Positions 22,602 to 31,445 of a stretch of 64,000 bases of DNA are shown here, piece by piece. The DNA comes from Clostridia bacterium (GTDB lineage: Bacteria > Bacillota > Clostridia > Oscillospirales > Acutalibacteraceae), in contig JAGAJB010000011.1 of the NCBI GenBank assembly GCA_017626295.1, positions 41,884 to 105,883 of the forward strand. Direction: 5' to 3'. Each line of letters begins with the position of its first letter. Position 1 is the stretch's first letter. The translations under genes were made by a program, and so were the position numbers. Under the pieces are notes generated by a model. It had not been told where the DNA came from. It searched no databases and worked only from the letters and a program-made list of their open reading frames with translations.

Positions 22602-24011
22602 TTATATTTTCTCTCCCTTACCCTCCGGGGTATCGCGGTAATATTGGGTATGTGTTTTGGGGTGTGTTGTAGTTTCCCATATTTCCTTTGCAACAGGCGC
22701 CCAGGCAATGCTGAAATCGTCACACTTTGAGCAAAGTTCATCAACCGTTTCCTGAGAAACAAGGTCGGTGCTTTTTGCACCTGTTTCTTTAATAATTTTT
22801 CTCAAAATCTGCGGATTTTCAAGCATGGGGCAAGGCATAAGATGGTTATCGTTAAAAGGTTGACCTTTTCTGTATGCCATAAACAAAGGTTTATTAAGTG
22901 CCTCAAAAAGTGTATCTGTTCTGATATTTGAATCGGAATAGTGAATAAACACACAAGGCTCTATGTCGCCCTTTGAGTTAATGTGGAAGTAGTTTCTGCC
23001 ACCTGCGATACAACCGCCCACATACTCACCGTCATCCTGGAAATCCATAACAAAAAGCGGTTTACCTGTATGGCTGTTTCGCATCTTTTTCATCCAGAAA
23101 TACATATATTTTCTCTGTGACGGTGTGGGGATAAGTTCTTTGTCTGCATTTTTGCCAACAGGCATAAAATTGAAATAAAAAGCGTATTTAACACCCAAAT
23201 TTATCATTTTATCAAGGAACTCGTCCGATGTGACATCGCCCACATTCTGCCTTGTATAGCAAACGGAAATACCGAAAAGAATACCCTCTTTTTTGAGAAG
23301 TTCCATAGCCTCGATGGTGGTTTTATACGCACCGTCACCGCGACGCGCATCATTACTGCACTCATCACCCTCAATAGAAAGAGCAAGGGTAATATTACCG
23401 CAACGCTTAATATCGTCACAAAGTTTTTTATCTATAAGGGTTGCGTTTGTGTAAATCAGGAAAGTACATTCGGGATTTTCACCTGCGAGGGTTACAATAT
23501 CATCTTTTCTTATAAGCGGTTCACCGCCTGTAAGCATATAAAAATGTGTTCCCAATTCCCTGCCCTGTTTTACAATACTGCGCATTTCATCAAGGGAAAG
23601 TTGCAAACTGTGACCGTACTCCGCTGCCCAACAGCCTTTGCAGTTAAGGTTACAGGCACTTGTAGGGTCAAAAAGAATTGTGAAAGGTATGTTGCAATTA
23701 TATTTATCACGGTTTGCACGGACTGTTTTAGTGCCGTAATAACCTGCGTGAACGCCCATAGAAACAAGCAAAGATTTTACTAAATCACGGTCAATATCCG
23801 ATAAAATGTTTTTTGCCAACTGCATATAGACATTATCTTTATCGTTAACTGCTGCTTTCATTTTTTTGAAATTCTTTTGAGGAAACATTTTGAAATGTTT
23901 CTCCGCAACATTAAGAATTTTCAGAAGATTTTTTTCGGGGGCTTTATCAATGTATTTCAATATCCTTGAAAGAGCCTTATCAGCCACAAAATGCGTCAAT
24001 GCGTGTTCCAA
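22602..24011 (-). CDS. Radical SAM protein with C-terminal cysteine-rich region
   Basis: A 469-residue enzyme. Residues 1-100 are helical and charged. The radical SAM core starts at about 110 with PTSACNLNCKGCWAAE (CxxxCxxC cluster site) and has the SAM-binding TGGEPL. Additional Cys residues follow (GGCIAGG, EPCVF, PCPMLE, ELCSKC), like a SPASM/twitch-type auxiliary cluster region. Substrate unknown; such proteins act in peptide modification or anaerobic cofactor work. The start is a TTG at 24011, chosen because AGGAGG lies 8 bases before it; no ATG fits as well. Single-gene unit with its own promoter, divergent from the DUF4091 gene. Confidence 0.85.
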   Translation of the reverse strand: MEHALTHFVADKALSRILKYIDKAPEKNLLKILNVAEKHFKMFPQKNFKKMKAAVNDKDNVYMQLAKNILSDIDRDLVKSLLVSMGVHAGYYGTKTVRANRDKYNCNIPFTILFDPTSACNLNCKGCWAAEYGHSLQLSLDEMRSIVKQGRELGTHFYMLTGGEPLIRKDDIVTLAGENPECTFLIYTNATLIDKKLCDDIKRCGNITLALSIEGDECSNDARRGDGAYKTTIEAMELLKKEGILFGISVCYTRQNVGDVTSDEFLDKMINLGVKYAFYFNFMPVGKNADKELIPTPSQRKYMYFWMKKMRNSHTGKPLFVMDFQDDGEYVGGCIAGGRNYFHINSKGDIEPCVFIHYSDSNIRTDTLFEALNKPLFMAYRKGQPFNDNHLMPCPMLENPQILRKIIKETGAKSTDLVSQETVDELCSKCDDFSIAWAPVAKEIWETTTHPKTHTQYYRDTPEGKGEKI

Positions 24012-24056
24012 TGCAACAACCTCCTTTCACCTGAAAAGTCACAAAATAACTAATAT

Positions 24057-24085
24057 ATAATATCACAAAGAAAATTATTTGTAAA
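24057..24085 (-). promoter_or_regulatory. Promoter of the radical SAM gene
   Basis: Minus-strand TTTACA (24080-24085) and TATTAT (24057-24062), spacer 17 bases. Confidence 0.65.
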
Positions 24086-24149
24086 CCAAAAGGTTTGTTT
24101 TTATAAATTATTGATGAATTTTCACTGTTTTATTCATCCCTTGTAATTC

Positions 24150-24178
24150 TTGACACTTGTTATATTTAGTTCTATAAT
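24150..24178 (+). promoter_or_regulatory. Promoter of the DUF4091 gene
   Basis: Consensus TTGACA (24150-24155) and TATAAT (24173-24178) with a 17-base spacer, about 36 bases before the start. One of the strongest promoters in the window. Confidence 0.8.
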
Positions 24179-24214
24179 TATTTTGTAAAATAAAAGTTAA
24201 AAGAGGCATAATTT

Positions 24215-25837
24215 ATGAAAGCACTTTTACTTTCTTCCCTTAACAAAGTTTTTAAAGATACTGAGCCGAATTTTACGGAATTCTCATCATTTTCTTCTTT
24301 GAAAAATGAAAACTTTTCTTTTCAGATAGCACTGCTTGCAGAGAATAAAAGTGAAACTACCGTGCAGGTTTCCCTTGACTCCCCTCTGGCAGAGGATATA
24401 AAAATTTATTTTGTACGCAATATTCCTGCAGGCACTAACGGTTTCGATAACTCCGATTCTTTCCACTATGATTTAAACAGAAAAGAATTCCCCGATTTAC
24501 TTGAACCGATAAACGACAGCGTGAAACTCAAAAAAGGCGAATGGAACGCTTTGTGGGTAGAGTATAAGCCTACTGCACAAGTTTCGGGTGAATATGATAT
24601 TAAAGTGAAAATCACCGCAGGCGAAAGTGTTACCCAAAAAGTATTTAAACTTAATATTATCGACAAAGAACTTCCGAAACAAGAACTTTTATATACCAAC
24701 TGGTTTCACAATGACTGCCTTTGCACTTACTATAATGTAGACATCTTTTCTGACGAATATTGGGAAATAGTAGAAAAATACATAAAAAATGCCGGAGAGC
24801 GCGGTATGAATATGATTCTTACACCTGTATTCACTCCGCCTCTTGACACAGCAATCGGTGGCGAACGCCCCACAGTTCAACTAGTAAAAGTAGAAAAGAA
24901 AAACGGTAAATACACTTTTGACTTTGAAAACTTTGAAAAATATGTTGAATTATGCCTTAAACACGGCATAGAAGCCTTTGAAATATCCCACTTTTTTACC
25001 CAATGGGGTGCTACCTCTGCGCCGAAAGTTGTTGCAACGGTTAACGGTAAGGAAAAACGTATTTTCGGTTGGGACACAAAAGCAACAGGCAAGGCATACT
25101 CCGAATTTTTAGAAAGTTTTGCAAAAGCCTTCAAAAAAGAAGTCAAAAAACTCGGTATAAAAGACCGTTGCTGGCTTCATGTTTCAGACGAGCCTAACGA
25201 GGAACAAGTTAAAAACTATAAAAAATCCGCGGAACTCCTTCACGGTCTATTTCCCACTTTCAAATCACTCGATGCTCTTTCGCACATTAATTATTACCGC
25301 CAAGGCATTGTTAAAACACCTATATGTACCGAAGAAACGGCTGACATTTTCAGAGCAGAAGTTAAAAATTTCTGGACATACCACTGTTGTTGCCAGGTTG
25401 CAGAATTCGCTCCCAACAGACTTTTCTCTCAACCCTCACAGCGCAGCAGGGTTTTAGGTGTTTTGCTTTATAAATATGATGCTAAAGGCTTCTTACAATG
25501 GGGTCATAACTTCTGGTATGCCCAGTATTCGAAACACCCTATCGACCCTTACAAAGTAACAGATGCAGGGGGAAGTTTCCCTTCTGGCGACTCTTTTGTA
25601 GTATATCCCGGCAAAAACGGAGAACCTTTGAACTCCTTAAGAAACCTTGTTTTTGCCGATGCATTACAGGATTTAAGAGCATTAAGACTTCTCGAAAAAC
25701 TCACTTCAAGAAAATACGTATTAAATCTTATCGAAAAAGATTTGGATATTCCTCTTTCGTTCAAGAACTATCCCCACGAACAAAGTTGGCTTTTGAATTT
25801 ACGAAAAGAAGTAAATGAAGCCATCAAAAACAACTGA
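24215..25837 (+). CDS. DUF4091 glycoside hydrolase-like protein
   Basis: A 540-residue cytoplasmic protein (no signal peptide). The N-terminal 150 residues are beta-rich; the middle (about 165-390) looks like a TIM-barrel glycosidase with ISHFFTQWG, WLHVSDEPNEEQ (a likely acidic catalytic pair) and TYHCCCQ; the C-terminal end carries the DUF4091 signature with QWGHNFWY and SGDSFVVYPG. Relatives are found in carbohydrate-use loci and some are assigned to glycoside hydrolase families; the substrate here is unknown. It is a single-gene unit behind a consensus promoter. Confidence 0.85.
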   Translation: MKALLLSSLNKVFKDTEPNFTEFSSFSSLKNENFSFQIALLAENKSETTVQVSLDSPLAEDIKIYFVRNIPAGTNGFDNSDSFHYDLNRKEFPDLLEPINDSVKLKKGEWNALWVEYKPTAQVSGEYDIKVKITAGESVTQKVFKLNIIDKELPKQELLYTNWFHNDCLCTYYNVDIFSDEYWEIVEKYIKNAGERGMNMILTPVFTPPLDTAIGGERPTVQLVKVEKKNGKYTFDFENFEKYVELCLKHGIEAFEISHFFTQWGATSAPKVVATVNGKEKRIFGWDTKATGKAYSEFLESFAKAFKKEVKKLGIKDRCWLHVSDEPNEEQVKNYKKSAELLHGLFPTFKSLDALSHINYYRQGIVKTPICTEETADIFRAEVKNFWTYHCCCQVAEFAPNRLFSQPSQRSRVLGVLLYKYDAKGFLQWGHNFWYAQYSKHPIDPYKVTDAGGSFPSGDSFVVYPGKNGEPLNSLRNLVFADALQDLRALRLLEKLTSRKYVLNLIEKDLDIPLSFKNYPHEQSWLLNLRKEVNEAIKNN

Positions 25838-25895
25838 TTTTTGACACTTTTTGACAGTTTTTCAATAATATACTTTGATTTTTTGTCGAAAATTG

Positions 25896-25925
25896 TTGAC
25901 TGATGTAATTTCATTATGTTATAAT
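25896..25925 (+). promoter_or_regulatory. Promoter of the DUF4234 gene
   Basis: TTGACT (25896-25901) and TATAAT (25920-25925), spacer 18 bases, about 32 bases before the start. Confidence 0.65.
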
Positions 25926-25957
25926 CGCATTATAAAAATATGAAAGGAGTCATCCTT

Positions 25958-26326
25958 ATGACATTAGAAAACAGAAGCATTGCAAAATGCATCATTCTCA
26001 CAATTATCACTTGCGGTATTTACGGTATCTATTGGGCTTATAAAATGGGTACTGAGGCTGTAAAAGTTAAAGATGTTAACGATACAGGTATGTTAGAAGC
26101 ACTTCTTTGCATCTTCCTCCCCTTCGTCGGTTTCTTCCTTGCTGAAAAGAAATTCGCAGAAGGCTGCCAGGCTATCGGTTATCCTCACGAAGATAAATCA
26201 ATTATGTATCTTATCCTCGGCGTTATCGGTCTCGGTATTGTTGACTACTGTGTAATGCAGTCAGAACTCAACAAAATTGCTGACAGCGGTATTCTTAACG
26301 CTCCGCAGGCTCCCGAACAGTTCTGA
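25958..26326 (+). CDS. DUF4234 small membrane protein
   Basis: A 122-residue protein with three hydrophobic segments. The first has the family pattern SIAKCIILTIITCGIYGIYW, in which a short hydrophobic stretch ends in GIYGIYW (DUF4234). The tail is polar with Pro/Ala. The function of this family is not known. The start at 25958 is preferred because AAAGGAG lies 7 bases before it; an ATG at 25940 precedes that ribosome site. Single-gene unit between its own promoter and terminator. Confidence 0.8.
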   Translation: MTLENRSIAKCIILTIITCGIYGIYWAYKMGTEAVKVKDVNDTGMLEALLCIFLPFVGFFLAEKKFAEGCQAIGYPHEDKSIMYLILGVIGLGIVDYCVMQSELNKIADSGILNAPQAPEQF

Positions 26327-26338
26327 TACTATAAAGTT

Positions 26339-26376
26339 AAAACCACTTTGCAATTTAATTTGCAAAGTGGTTTTTT
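26339..26376. terminator. Terminator between the DUF4234 and helicase genes
   Basis: Stem CCACTTTGCAA/TTGCAAAGTGG with flanking A and T runs, suitable for both convergent genes. Confidence 0.9.
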
Positions 26377-26379
26377 GTT

Positions 26380-28482
26380 TTATATTGAATAAATATTTAA
26401 TTTGTGAAGCGCTCTTGTAGATGCAAGATAGAGGAATTTTTTGCTTTCCTCTTTTGTGAAAGAGCCGTTTTTATCAACAACAATAACGCTGTCAAACTCA
26501 AGACCTTTTGTAAGCGATAACGGTATTACAACAGGCGCATTACCCATTTCACAGGACTTGTTATCGCAAAGGCGAAGTCCTTCAATATGCTTTTTAAGAT
26601 TTTTATAAACTTTCCTTGCATCATCGGAAGTTTTTGTAATTATTGCAAGAGTTTTACTGTTATTACCTTCTTGTTGAGTTAACTCACATAAACCGTCAAA
26701 ATCACCTTTACGGCACTTCACTTCCTCGCCCTCACGCTCAAATATTTCGTATCGGTCGTTTTCATCAAGAAGTCGAAGCGCAAAAGAATTTATCTGTTTT
26801 GTTGAACGGTAACTTTTATTAAGCCTTAAAGTTTTTGCGGAATAGATTTCCGAAAGTTTTTCGCTGTCGGTTATATTAAGTTCAGGTATAATCGCCTGGT
26901 TAGTATCCGCAAGAAGTGTAAACTTAGCCCTCGGGAACATACGCTTGATAATCCTGTGCTGAATAAAGGATAAATCCTGTGCCTCATCTATAAGAATGTG
27001 TTTAACCCCTGTCAGCACCGCACCGCTGCCGAGAACGGTTTTTACATACACTATACCTAGAGCATCCTCAAACTCTACAAAGCCTTTTTTCAAAGATTCT
27101 GCAGAATAGAGAAGTTCGGGGAAATTATTTTCATCAGCGAATTCTTTAAGAACTTTAAAATATATCTTAACAGGGTCAAAAACTGTGGCATTCCTAATCA
27201 TCTCAACCGCATTCCCCTTAACTTCGCGACGAAGTCTTTTGAGAATTTTTGATGTGTCCTCATCAATAGCGGTATCCTCGTCGGCAATCACATACAACTC
27301 TTTACGGTTTTCAACAAAAAACTCATCTATAACGCCCTGGGTATATACCGCAAGCCGTTCGCCCCTTGATTTCTGTGAATTTTCCGTATCCTCCATAAAT
27401 CTTTCATAAAGTTTTTCTTTGGAAATGATTACCTTATCATACACTTTTACGTCGCTGAATTCGGGCTCAACAGACTCTGCGGCAACATCAAGATAATTTA
27501 AAAACTCTTCGCTCATTTTAAATGACGCGCTTTTCAGCCTGTCTTTATTGCCGTTAATAATATCATCTGCAAGTGAGTAATAATCCCCTGTCGGAATTGT
27601 GGGAATTTCTGCCGCAAAAATGCTGTAAAAGGAAGCGTAGTTTAAGGGCATTTCACCAAGTTCGGGAATAATATCCGCAACATAACTTGAAAAAATATCA
27701 TTATTTGAAAACATCAGAATTTCAGCAGATGCGAGTTCCGTGCGGTTTCTGTAAAGGAGATACGCAAGTCTGTGGAAACCTACGGAAGTTTTACCGCTTC
27801 CCGCAGGACCGCACACAAGAAGATTTTCTCCATCGGAATAACGGATAACTTTATTCTGTTCGCGTTGAATGCTATTTACAATAACTTTCAGATGTTCCCC
27901 CGATGACGATGACAAAACGTCGCGAAGAATATCGTCGTCAATTTTAAGGTCACTATCCACATAATACAGTAGTTTGCCGTTACCGAATTTAAACTGGCGT
28001 TTCAGTAAAAGGTCACAGTACATTCTGCCCCTTGGTGCATCAAAATAAGCCTTATCTTCAAAATCATCATAAAAAAGCGATGCTATTGGGGCACGCCAGT
28101 CACACACAAACATCTCGAATGTATCCGGGTCCTGAAGTGTGCGTAAACCAATATAGACAGTTTTCTCTTTACCTGCACCATCGGGCTTGAAAACCACCTT
28201 TGCGAAATAAGGGGCTAAACGAAGTTTACCGTAAAACTGTATATCACGGGCGGCTTCTTCAGCATAAATCATCTGCTTTTCCATTTCGTAATGTATTTCG
28301 GTAAGTTCCATTTTTGAGTACATTCCGCCGTTAGGGTTGTCGCGGTTAAAATCTTCACCCTGTACTTTAATGTTAGCGCGACACTCTTTTATAAGTGCGT
28401 CAAGGCGTACTATTTCTTTATCGAGAAAATCACGAACTTCAGAATATTTTTGTTCTTCGGCTATCATTTCTTTTCCGAACAA
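26380..28482 (-). CDS. HelD-like UvrD/Rep-superfamily helicase
   Basis: A 700-residue superfamily 1 helicase. It starts with a coiled coil (about 1-95), followed by a domain with DWRAPIASLFYD typical of HelD, then Walker A GPAGSGKTS (about 226-234), Walker B LIDEAQDLS, and a C-terminal motif VI region ending FLYLASTRAL. HelD binds and recycles stalled RNA polymerase in Bacillus (family knowledge); the closest role here is inferred. Start at 28482 is a TTG preceded by GGGGGAG; an ATG 5 codons later lacks a ribosome site. Promoter at 28518-28546. Confidence 0.9.
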   Translation of the reverse strand: MFGKEMIAEEQKYSEVRDFLDKEIVRLDALIKECRANIKVQGEDFNRDNPNGGMYSKMELTEIHYEMEKQMIYAEEAARDIQFYGKLRLAPYFAKVVFKPDGAGKEKTVYIGLRTLQDPDTFEMFVCDWRAPIASLFYDDFEDKAYFDAPRGRMYCDLLLKRQFKFGNGKLLYYVDSDLKIDDDILRDVLSSSSGEHLKVIVNSIQREQNKVIRYSDGENLLVCGPAGSGKTSVGFHRLAYLLYRNRTELASAEILMFSNNDIFSSYVADIIPELGEMPLNYASFYSIFAAEIPTIPTGDYYSLADDIINGNKDRLKSASFKMSEEFLNYLDVAAESVEPEFSDVKVYDKVIISKEKLYERFMEDTENSQKSRGERLAVYTQGVIDEFFVENRKELYVIADEDTAIDEDTSKILKRLRREVKGNAVEMIRNATVFDPVKIYFKVLKEFADENNFPELLYSAESLKKGFVEFEDALGIVYVKTVLGSGAVLTGVKHILIDEAQDLSFIQHRIIKRMFPRAKFTLLADTNQAIIPELNITDSEKLSEIYSAKTLRLNKSYRSTKQINSFALRLLDENDRYEIFEREGEEVKCRKGDFDGLCELTQQEGNNSKTLAIITKTSDDARKVYKNLKKHIEGLRLCDNKSCEMGNAPVVIPLSLTKGLEFDSVIVVDKNGSFTKEESKKFLYLASTRALHKLNIYSI

Positions 28483-28517
28483 AATATGCTCCCCCTTATT
28501 ATCTGGATATACATTGA

Positions 28518-28546
28518 ATTCTACTACAACACTATTCTTTATTCAA
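28518..28546 (-). promoter_or_regulatory. Promoter of the HelD-like gene
   Basis: Minus-strand TTGAAT (28541-28546) and TAGAAT (28518-28523) with a 17-base spacer. Confidence 0.55.
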
Positions 28547-28549
28547 GAC

Positions 28550-28631
28550 TTGTTTTATGGGTTTTAATATGTTATAATTGATACATAAGATAAGCGGCTG
28601 TTGCTACGTAAGCATCAGCCGCTGTTTTTAT
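28550..28631 (+). ncRNA. Possible tiny RNA: plus-strand promoter followed at once by an intrinsic terminator
   Basis: TTGTTT (28550-28555) and TATAAT (28573-28578), spacer 17, face rightwards. About 15 bases downstream stands a strong hairpin (AGCGGCTGTTGCT with AGCATCAGCCGCT, two mismatches, 28594-28622) followed by GTTTTTAT. The transcript would be only about 45 bases. The T-run is on the plus strand, so the hairpin is not oriented to serve the minus-strand acyltransferase gene. Either a small RNA or an antisense-blocking terminator. Confidence 0.35.
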
Positions 28632-29686
28632 GCTTTTATTTTTTTGCGTTTTTTGAACACTATTGAATCAAGTTTATCCATAGCCGCATCAAATATTACA
28701 GAAAGGAACAGTGTACCAAAGAATGTAATCAGTATAAATATTATGCCGTTTCTTGCATAACCGAGATGTCTTGCCAGAAGCATCGGTATGCGTTGCAGGA
28801 TAAAGAAACTGAAAATATGTTGACCAAACCAATCCAGAACAGAACTTTTAACATTAATTTTCATCATACCTACTACTATTACTGCCAAAGCGAACAGTAT
28901 AAACAGACCGTAGTGAATTTGTGAATCGTTTCGGTTTTGTGAGAAATACGCAAAACCTGCTACACTCAAGGTAAAACCGCTGAACCAGAAAATATCGTTT
29001 TTCATAAGTATTTTATCTATATACGGTTTTACAAGCGAGAACATCATACCCGCAGGGAAACAACGAACAGTATTGTAATACTGCACAGGAAGTTCCATAT
29101 ACTGTTCCCAGATAACAAAAACTATTGAAAGAGCCCAAACTGCAACAACTGCAAGAACTTTAGACTTTTTGAAAACAAGGAATGATAAGATTACTATTAT
29201 GTACATTGCAAATGTTACAAACATATACCAGTTACTGTTACCGAGGGTTGTGTATCCTGTGTATGATAACAAATAATGGCTAAGTGTATATTCCTTACCT
29301 AAAATACCCACAGATACAATAGTATAAAGTACTATAACTATTGCAAAGTGATACCACAGTTTAAAAAATCTATTTACAGGCATCTGTTTGACGTATGATG
29401 TGCCCTTCTTTTTTATAGACTCCATTATACCGTAACCGGAGAAGAACAAATACGTTATAACAACAAGTTGACCTAAAAATTTTCTTAAAGTAAAATACGG
29501 TGCATCAAAAGTTCCGTTTAAATCAACATAAGTAACTGCGTGGCTCAAAAAAATCAGTATTGAAAAAATCGCATTTACCGTATTGGTATTTTTAGGTGAG
29601 CAATAATCAGAATAGAACTCATTCTTATTTGCCACAGTAAGCCCGGAGCAAATTATTGCTACAAGAATCAACACAAATATTATCAT
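28628..29686 (-). CDS. Acyltransferase family (AT3-like) integral membrane protein
   Basis: A 352-residue protein with about ten hydrophobic segments throughout, no large soluble part, and an early His in FLSHAVTY, as in the acyltransferase-3 family (PF01757), which O-acylates surface polysaccharides, peptidoglycan or lipids. The start at 29686 has GGAGGAAAAAAG just upstream; the TTG six codons earlier lies before that site. No dedicated polysaccharide operon surrounds it, so the acceptor is unknown. It is a single gene. Confidence 0.75.
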   Translation of the reverse strand: MIIFVLILVAIICSGLTVANKNEFYSDYCSPKNTNTVNAIFSILIFLSHAVTYVDLNGTFDAPYFTLRKFLGQLVVITYLFFSGYGIMESIKKKGTSYVKQMPVNRFFKLWYHFAIVIVLYTIVSVGILGKEYTLSHYLLSYTGYTTLGNSNWYMFVTFAMYIIVILSFLVFKKSKVLAVVAVWALSIVFVIWEQYMELPVQYYNTVRCFPAGMMFSLVKPYIDKILMKNDIFWFSGFTLSVAGFAYFSQNRNDSQIHYGLFILFALAVIVVGMMKINVKSSVLDWFGQHIFSFFILQRIPMLLARHLGYARNGIIFILITFFGTLFLSVIFDAAMDKLDSIVFKKRKKIKA

Positions 29687-29796
29687 CTTTTTTCCTCCAA
29701 TCAATTATCTTAATTATAACAAACAATATCTTCATTATCAAGGTTAATCTTAAAGAAAAGGTCTGCAACAAAAATTGCAGACCTTTCGATTTTTTA

Positions 29797-30387
29797 TCAA
29801 TAATATCTTATCAGAGCAACCACTTTACCTAGAATTACAACCTCGTTTGTAATAATCGGTTCAAACTCATCATTTTCGGGTTGTAAGCGGAAATGACCGT
29901 TTTCTTTATAGAAACGTTTGACAGTTGCTTCATCGTCAATCATAGCAACAACAATTTCGCCGTTGGCGGCATAAGGTGTTTTTTCCGCAATAACAATATC
30001 ACCGTTTAAAATACCTGCCCAAAGCATACTTTCACCCCGCACTTTAAGGGCAAACAAAGGTTTATCGCGGGAAACCCTGCCCGTATACGGAATATAACCC
30101 TCTATCTGTTCAACTGCCAAAATAGGCATACCTGCCGTAACAGTACCTAAAAGCGGTACGTGTGTTATATTCTCAGCCTGGCCAAGTATACGAATAGACC
30201 TTTTAAGCAACGGGTCACGCATTATATAACCTGCTTTTTCAAGTGCATCAAGGTTTGCCTGCACAGATGAAGTAGATTTAAGACCTACTGCCGCGCCGAT
30301 TTCTCTGACTGAGGGCGGAACACCGTCCTGAGAGCGCTCCACAAGAAATTCATATATTCTTTTTTGAGTTTCGTTAATAGGCTCCAT
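29797..30387 (-). CDS. lexA: LexA repressor
   Basis: SOS repressor with autopeptidase activity. The 196-residue protein has an N-terminal winged HTH (PPSVREIGAAVGLKSTSSVQ, about 24-43), the cleavage bond Ala85-Gly86 in TVTAGMP, catalytic Ser120 in RGESM and Lys157 in EATVKRF. The start at 30387 is chosen by homology and AAAGGTGA upstream; the frame stays open further up without conservation. Its promoter contains a palindrome likely to be the organism's SOS box, so it should autoregulate. Transcribed alone, divergent from a polysaccharide deacetylase gene. Confidence 0.95.
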   Translation of the reverse strand: MEPINETQKRIYEFLVERSQDGVPPSVREIGAAVGLKSTSSVQANLDALEKAGYIMRDPLLKRSIRILGQAENITHVPLLGTVTAGMPILAVEQIEGYIPYTGRVSRDKPLFALKVRGESMLWAGILNGDIVIAEKTPYAANGEIVVAMIDDEATVKRFYKENGHFRLQPENDEFEPIITNEVVILGKVVALIRYY

Positions 30388-30420
30388 AGAATCACCTTTC
30401 CGAACAAATTTTCTGTTTAT

Positions 30421-30461
30421 ACTATAACACATATTTTCACAAAAAGCAAACATTTGTTTGC
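30421..30461 (-). promoter_or_regulatory. lexA promoter overlapped by a LexA-type palindrome
   Basis: Minus-strand TTGCTT (30444-30449) and TATAGT (30421-30426) are 17 bases apart. GCAAAC-ATTT-GTTTGC (30446-30461) overlaps the -35; it has the layout of the Firmicutes SOS box (CGAAC-N4-GTTCG) with A/T in place of the inner G/C. Confidence 0.7.
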
Positions 30462-30504
30462 AAAAAATAAAAAAATTTTTCATATACTGTTCGGGGTGAT
30501 GAAA

Positions 30505-31365
30505 ATGTTCAAGATTTTTACCTTCAAACAACTTGCCGTTATTTCTTTTGCGTTATGTATTATAATGATTTCGGGAGCAACACTGAACACGTTTTCTCCG
30601 TATATTCCCGTAAATGCTCAAGCCTCGGTAACAGTACCGATAATTATGTATCACCAGATTTCCGAAAAAGCATCCAACTGCGGTGATTACACAATAACAG
30701 TAAAACTGTTGCGTGAAGATTTTCAATATATGAAAGAAAATGATATTCACCCTGTTTCGTTTAAAGAATTATCCGAATACGTAAAAGAAGGAAAACCTTT
30801 ACCCGAAAACCCGATAGTTATTACCTTTGATGACGGTGAACGCAGTTTTATTACAAAAGTTTTACCGCTTTTAGAAGAATATTCTTACCCAGCGAACGTA
30901 AATGTTGTGGGGTCGCTTACAGAACTATACACACAAAACGGCGATACTGATGACAGATACGCATATCTTAATGCTGAAGATATAAAAATACTGAGTTCTG
31001 AGCCTCTTGTAGAAATCGGCTGTCACACCTATAATCTGCACTCTTTGGGAACAAGGCGCGGTATGTCAAAACTCAAGAGCGAAACGCAAGAGGAATATGT
31101 GGCTATGGTGCGCAATGATATTAAACTTTTTCAAGAAAATTTTTATGAAATCACAGGTAAAAAAGCCGTTTATTTTGCATATCCCTACGGTCTGAGAAAT
31201 GATACGGTTCTCGATATTTTAAAAAACGAAAACTTTACAGTTACTCTCACTTGCAGAGAAAGCACAAATACCCTTACTGTCGGCGGTGACCTTTATGAAC
31301 TGGGCAGATTTAACCGCCCCTACGGGAAAAGCAGTCACATATTCTTTGAAAGTATTTTCTCCTGA
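30505..31365 (+). CDS. Secreted polysaccharide deacetylase
   Basis: A 286-residue protein with an N-terminal signal/anchor segment (about 8-30) and a NodB-type deacetylase domain: VPIIMYHQI near 44-52, ITFDDG at 106-111 (catalytic and metal Asp) and HTYNLH with His174 and His179. It should remove N- or O-acetyl groups from peptidoglycan or another glycan outside the cell. The start at 30505 follows CGGGGTGATGAAA; an ATG 6 bases earlier is too close to the ribosome site. Its very short leader means that the SOS-like palindrome at 30446-30461 is also in its promoter region. Confidence 0.88.
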   Translation: MFKIFTFKQLAVISFALCIIMISGATLNTFSPYIPVNAQASVTVPIIMYHQISEKASNCGDYTITVKLLREDFQYMKENDIHPVSFKELSEYVKEGKPLPENPIVITFDDGERSFITKVLPLLEEYSYPANVNVVGSLTELYTQNGDTDDRYAYLNAEDIKILSSEPLVEIGCHTYNLHSLGTRRGMSKLKSETQEEYVAMVRNDIKLFQENFYEITGKKAVYFAYPYGLRNDTVLDILKNENFTVTLTCRESTNTLTVGGDLYELGRFNRPYGKSSHIFFESIFS

Positions 31366-31385
31366 TTTACGACAAAATTTTGCTG

Positions 31386-31414
31386 TTGCAAAAAGCAATA
31401 TATATCTGTATAAT
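31386..31414 (+). promoter_or_regulatory. Promoter of the acyltransferase-like/DUF6320 pair
   Basis: TTGCAA (31386-31391) and TATAAT (31409-31414), spacer 17 bases. Confidence 0.7.
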
Positions 31415-31445
31415 AGCCTTAGTAAATAAACGGAGGTGTTTTGAA

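Noticed and set aside
30400..30494. Inverted CCGAACA ... TGTTCGG at the edges of the lexA-deacetylase gap as a split LexA site
   Set aside because: The halves are about 90 bases apart and each is part of a ribosome binding context; the compact palindrome at 30446-30461 explains regulation better.
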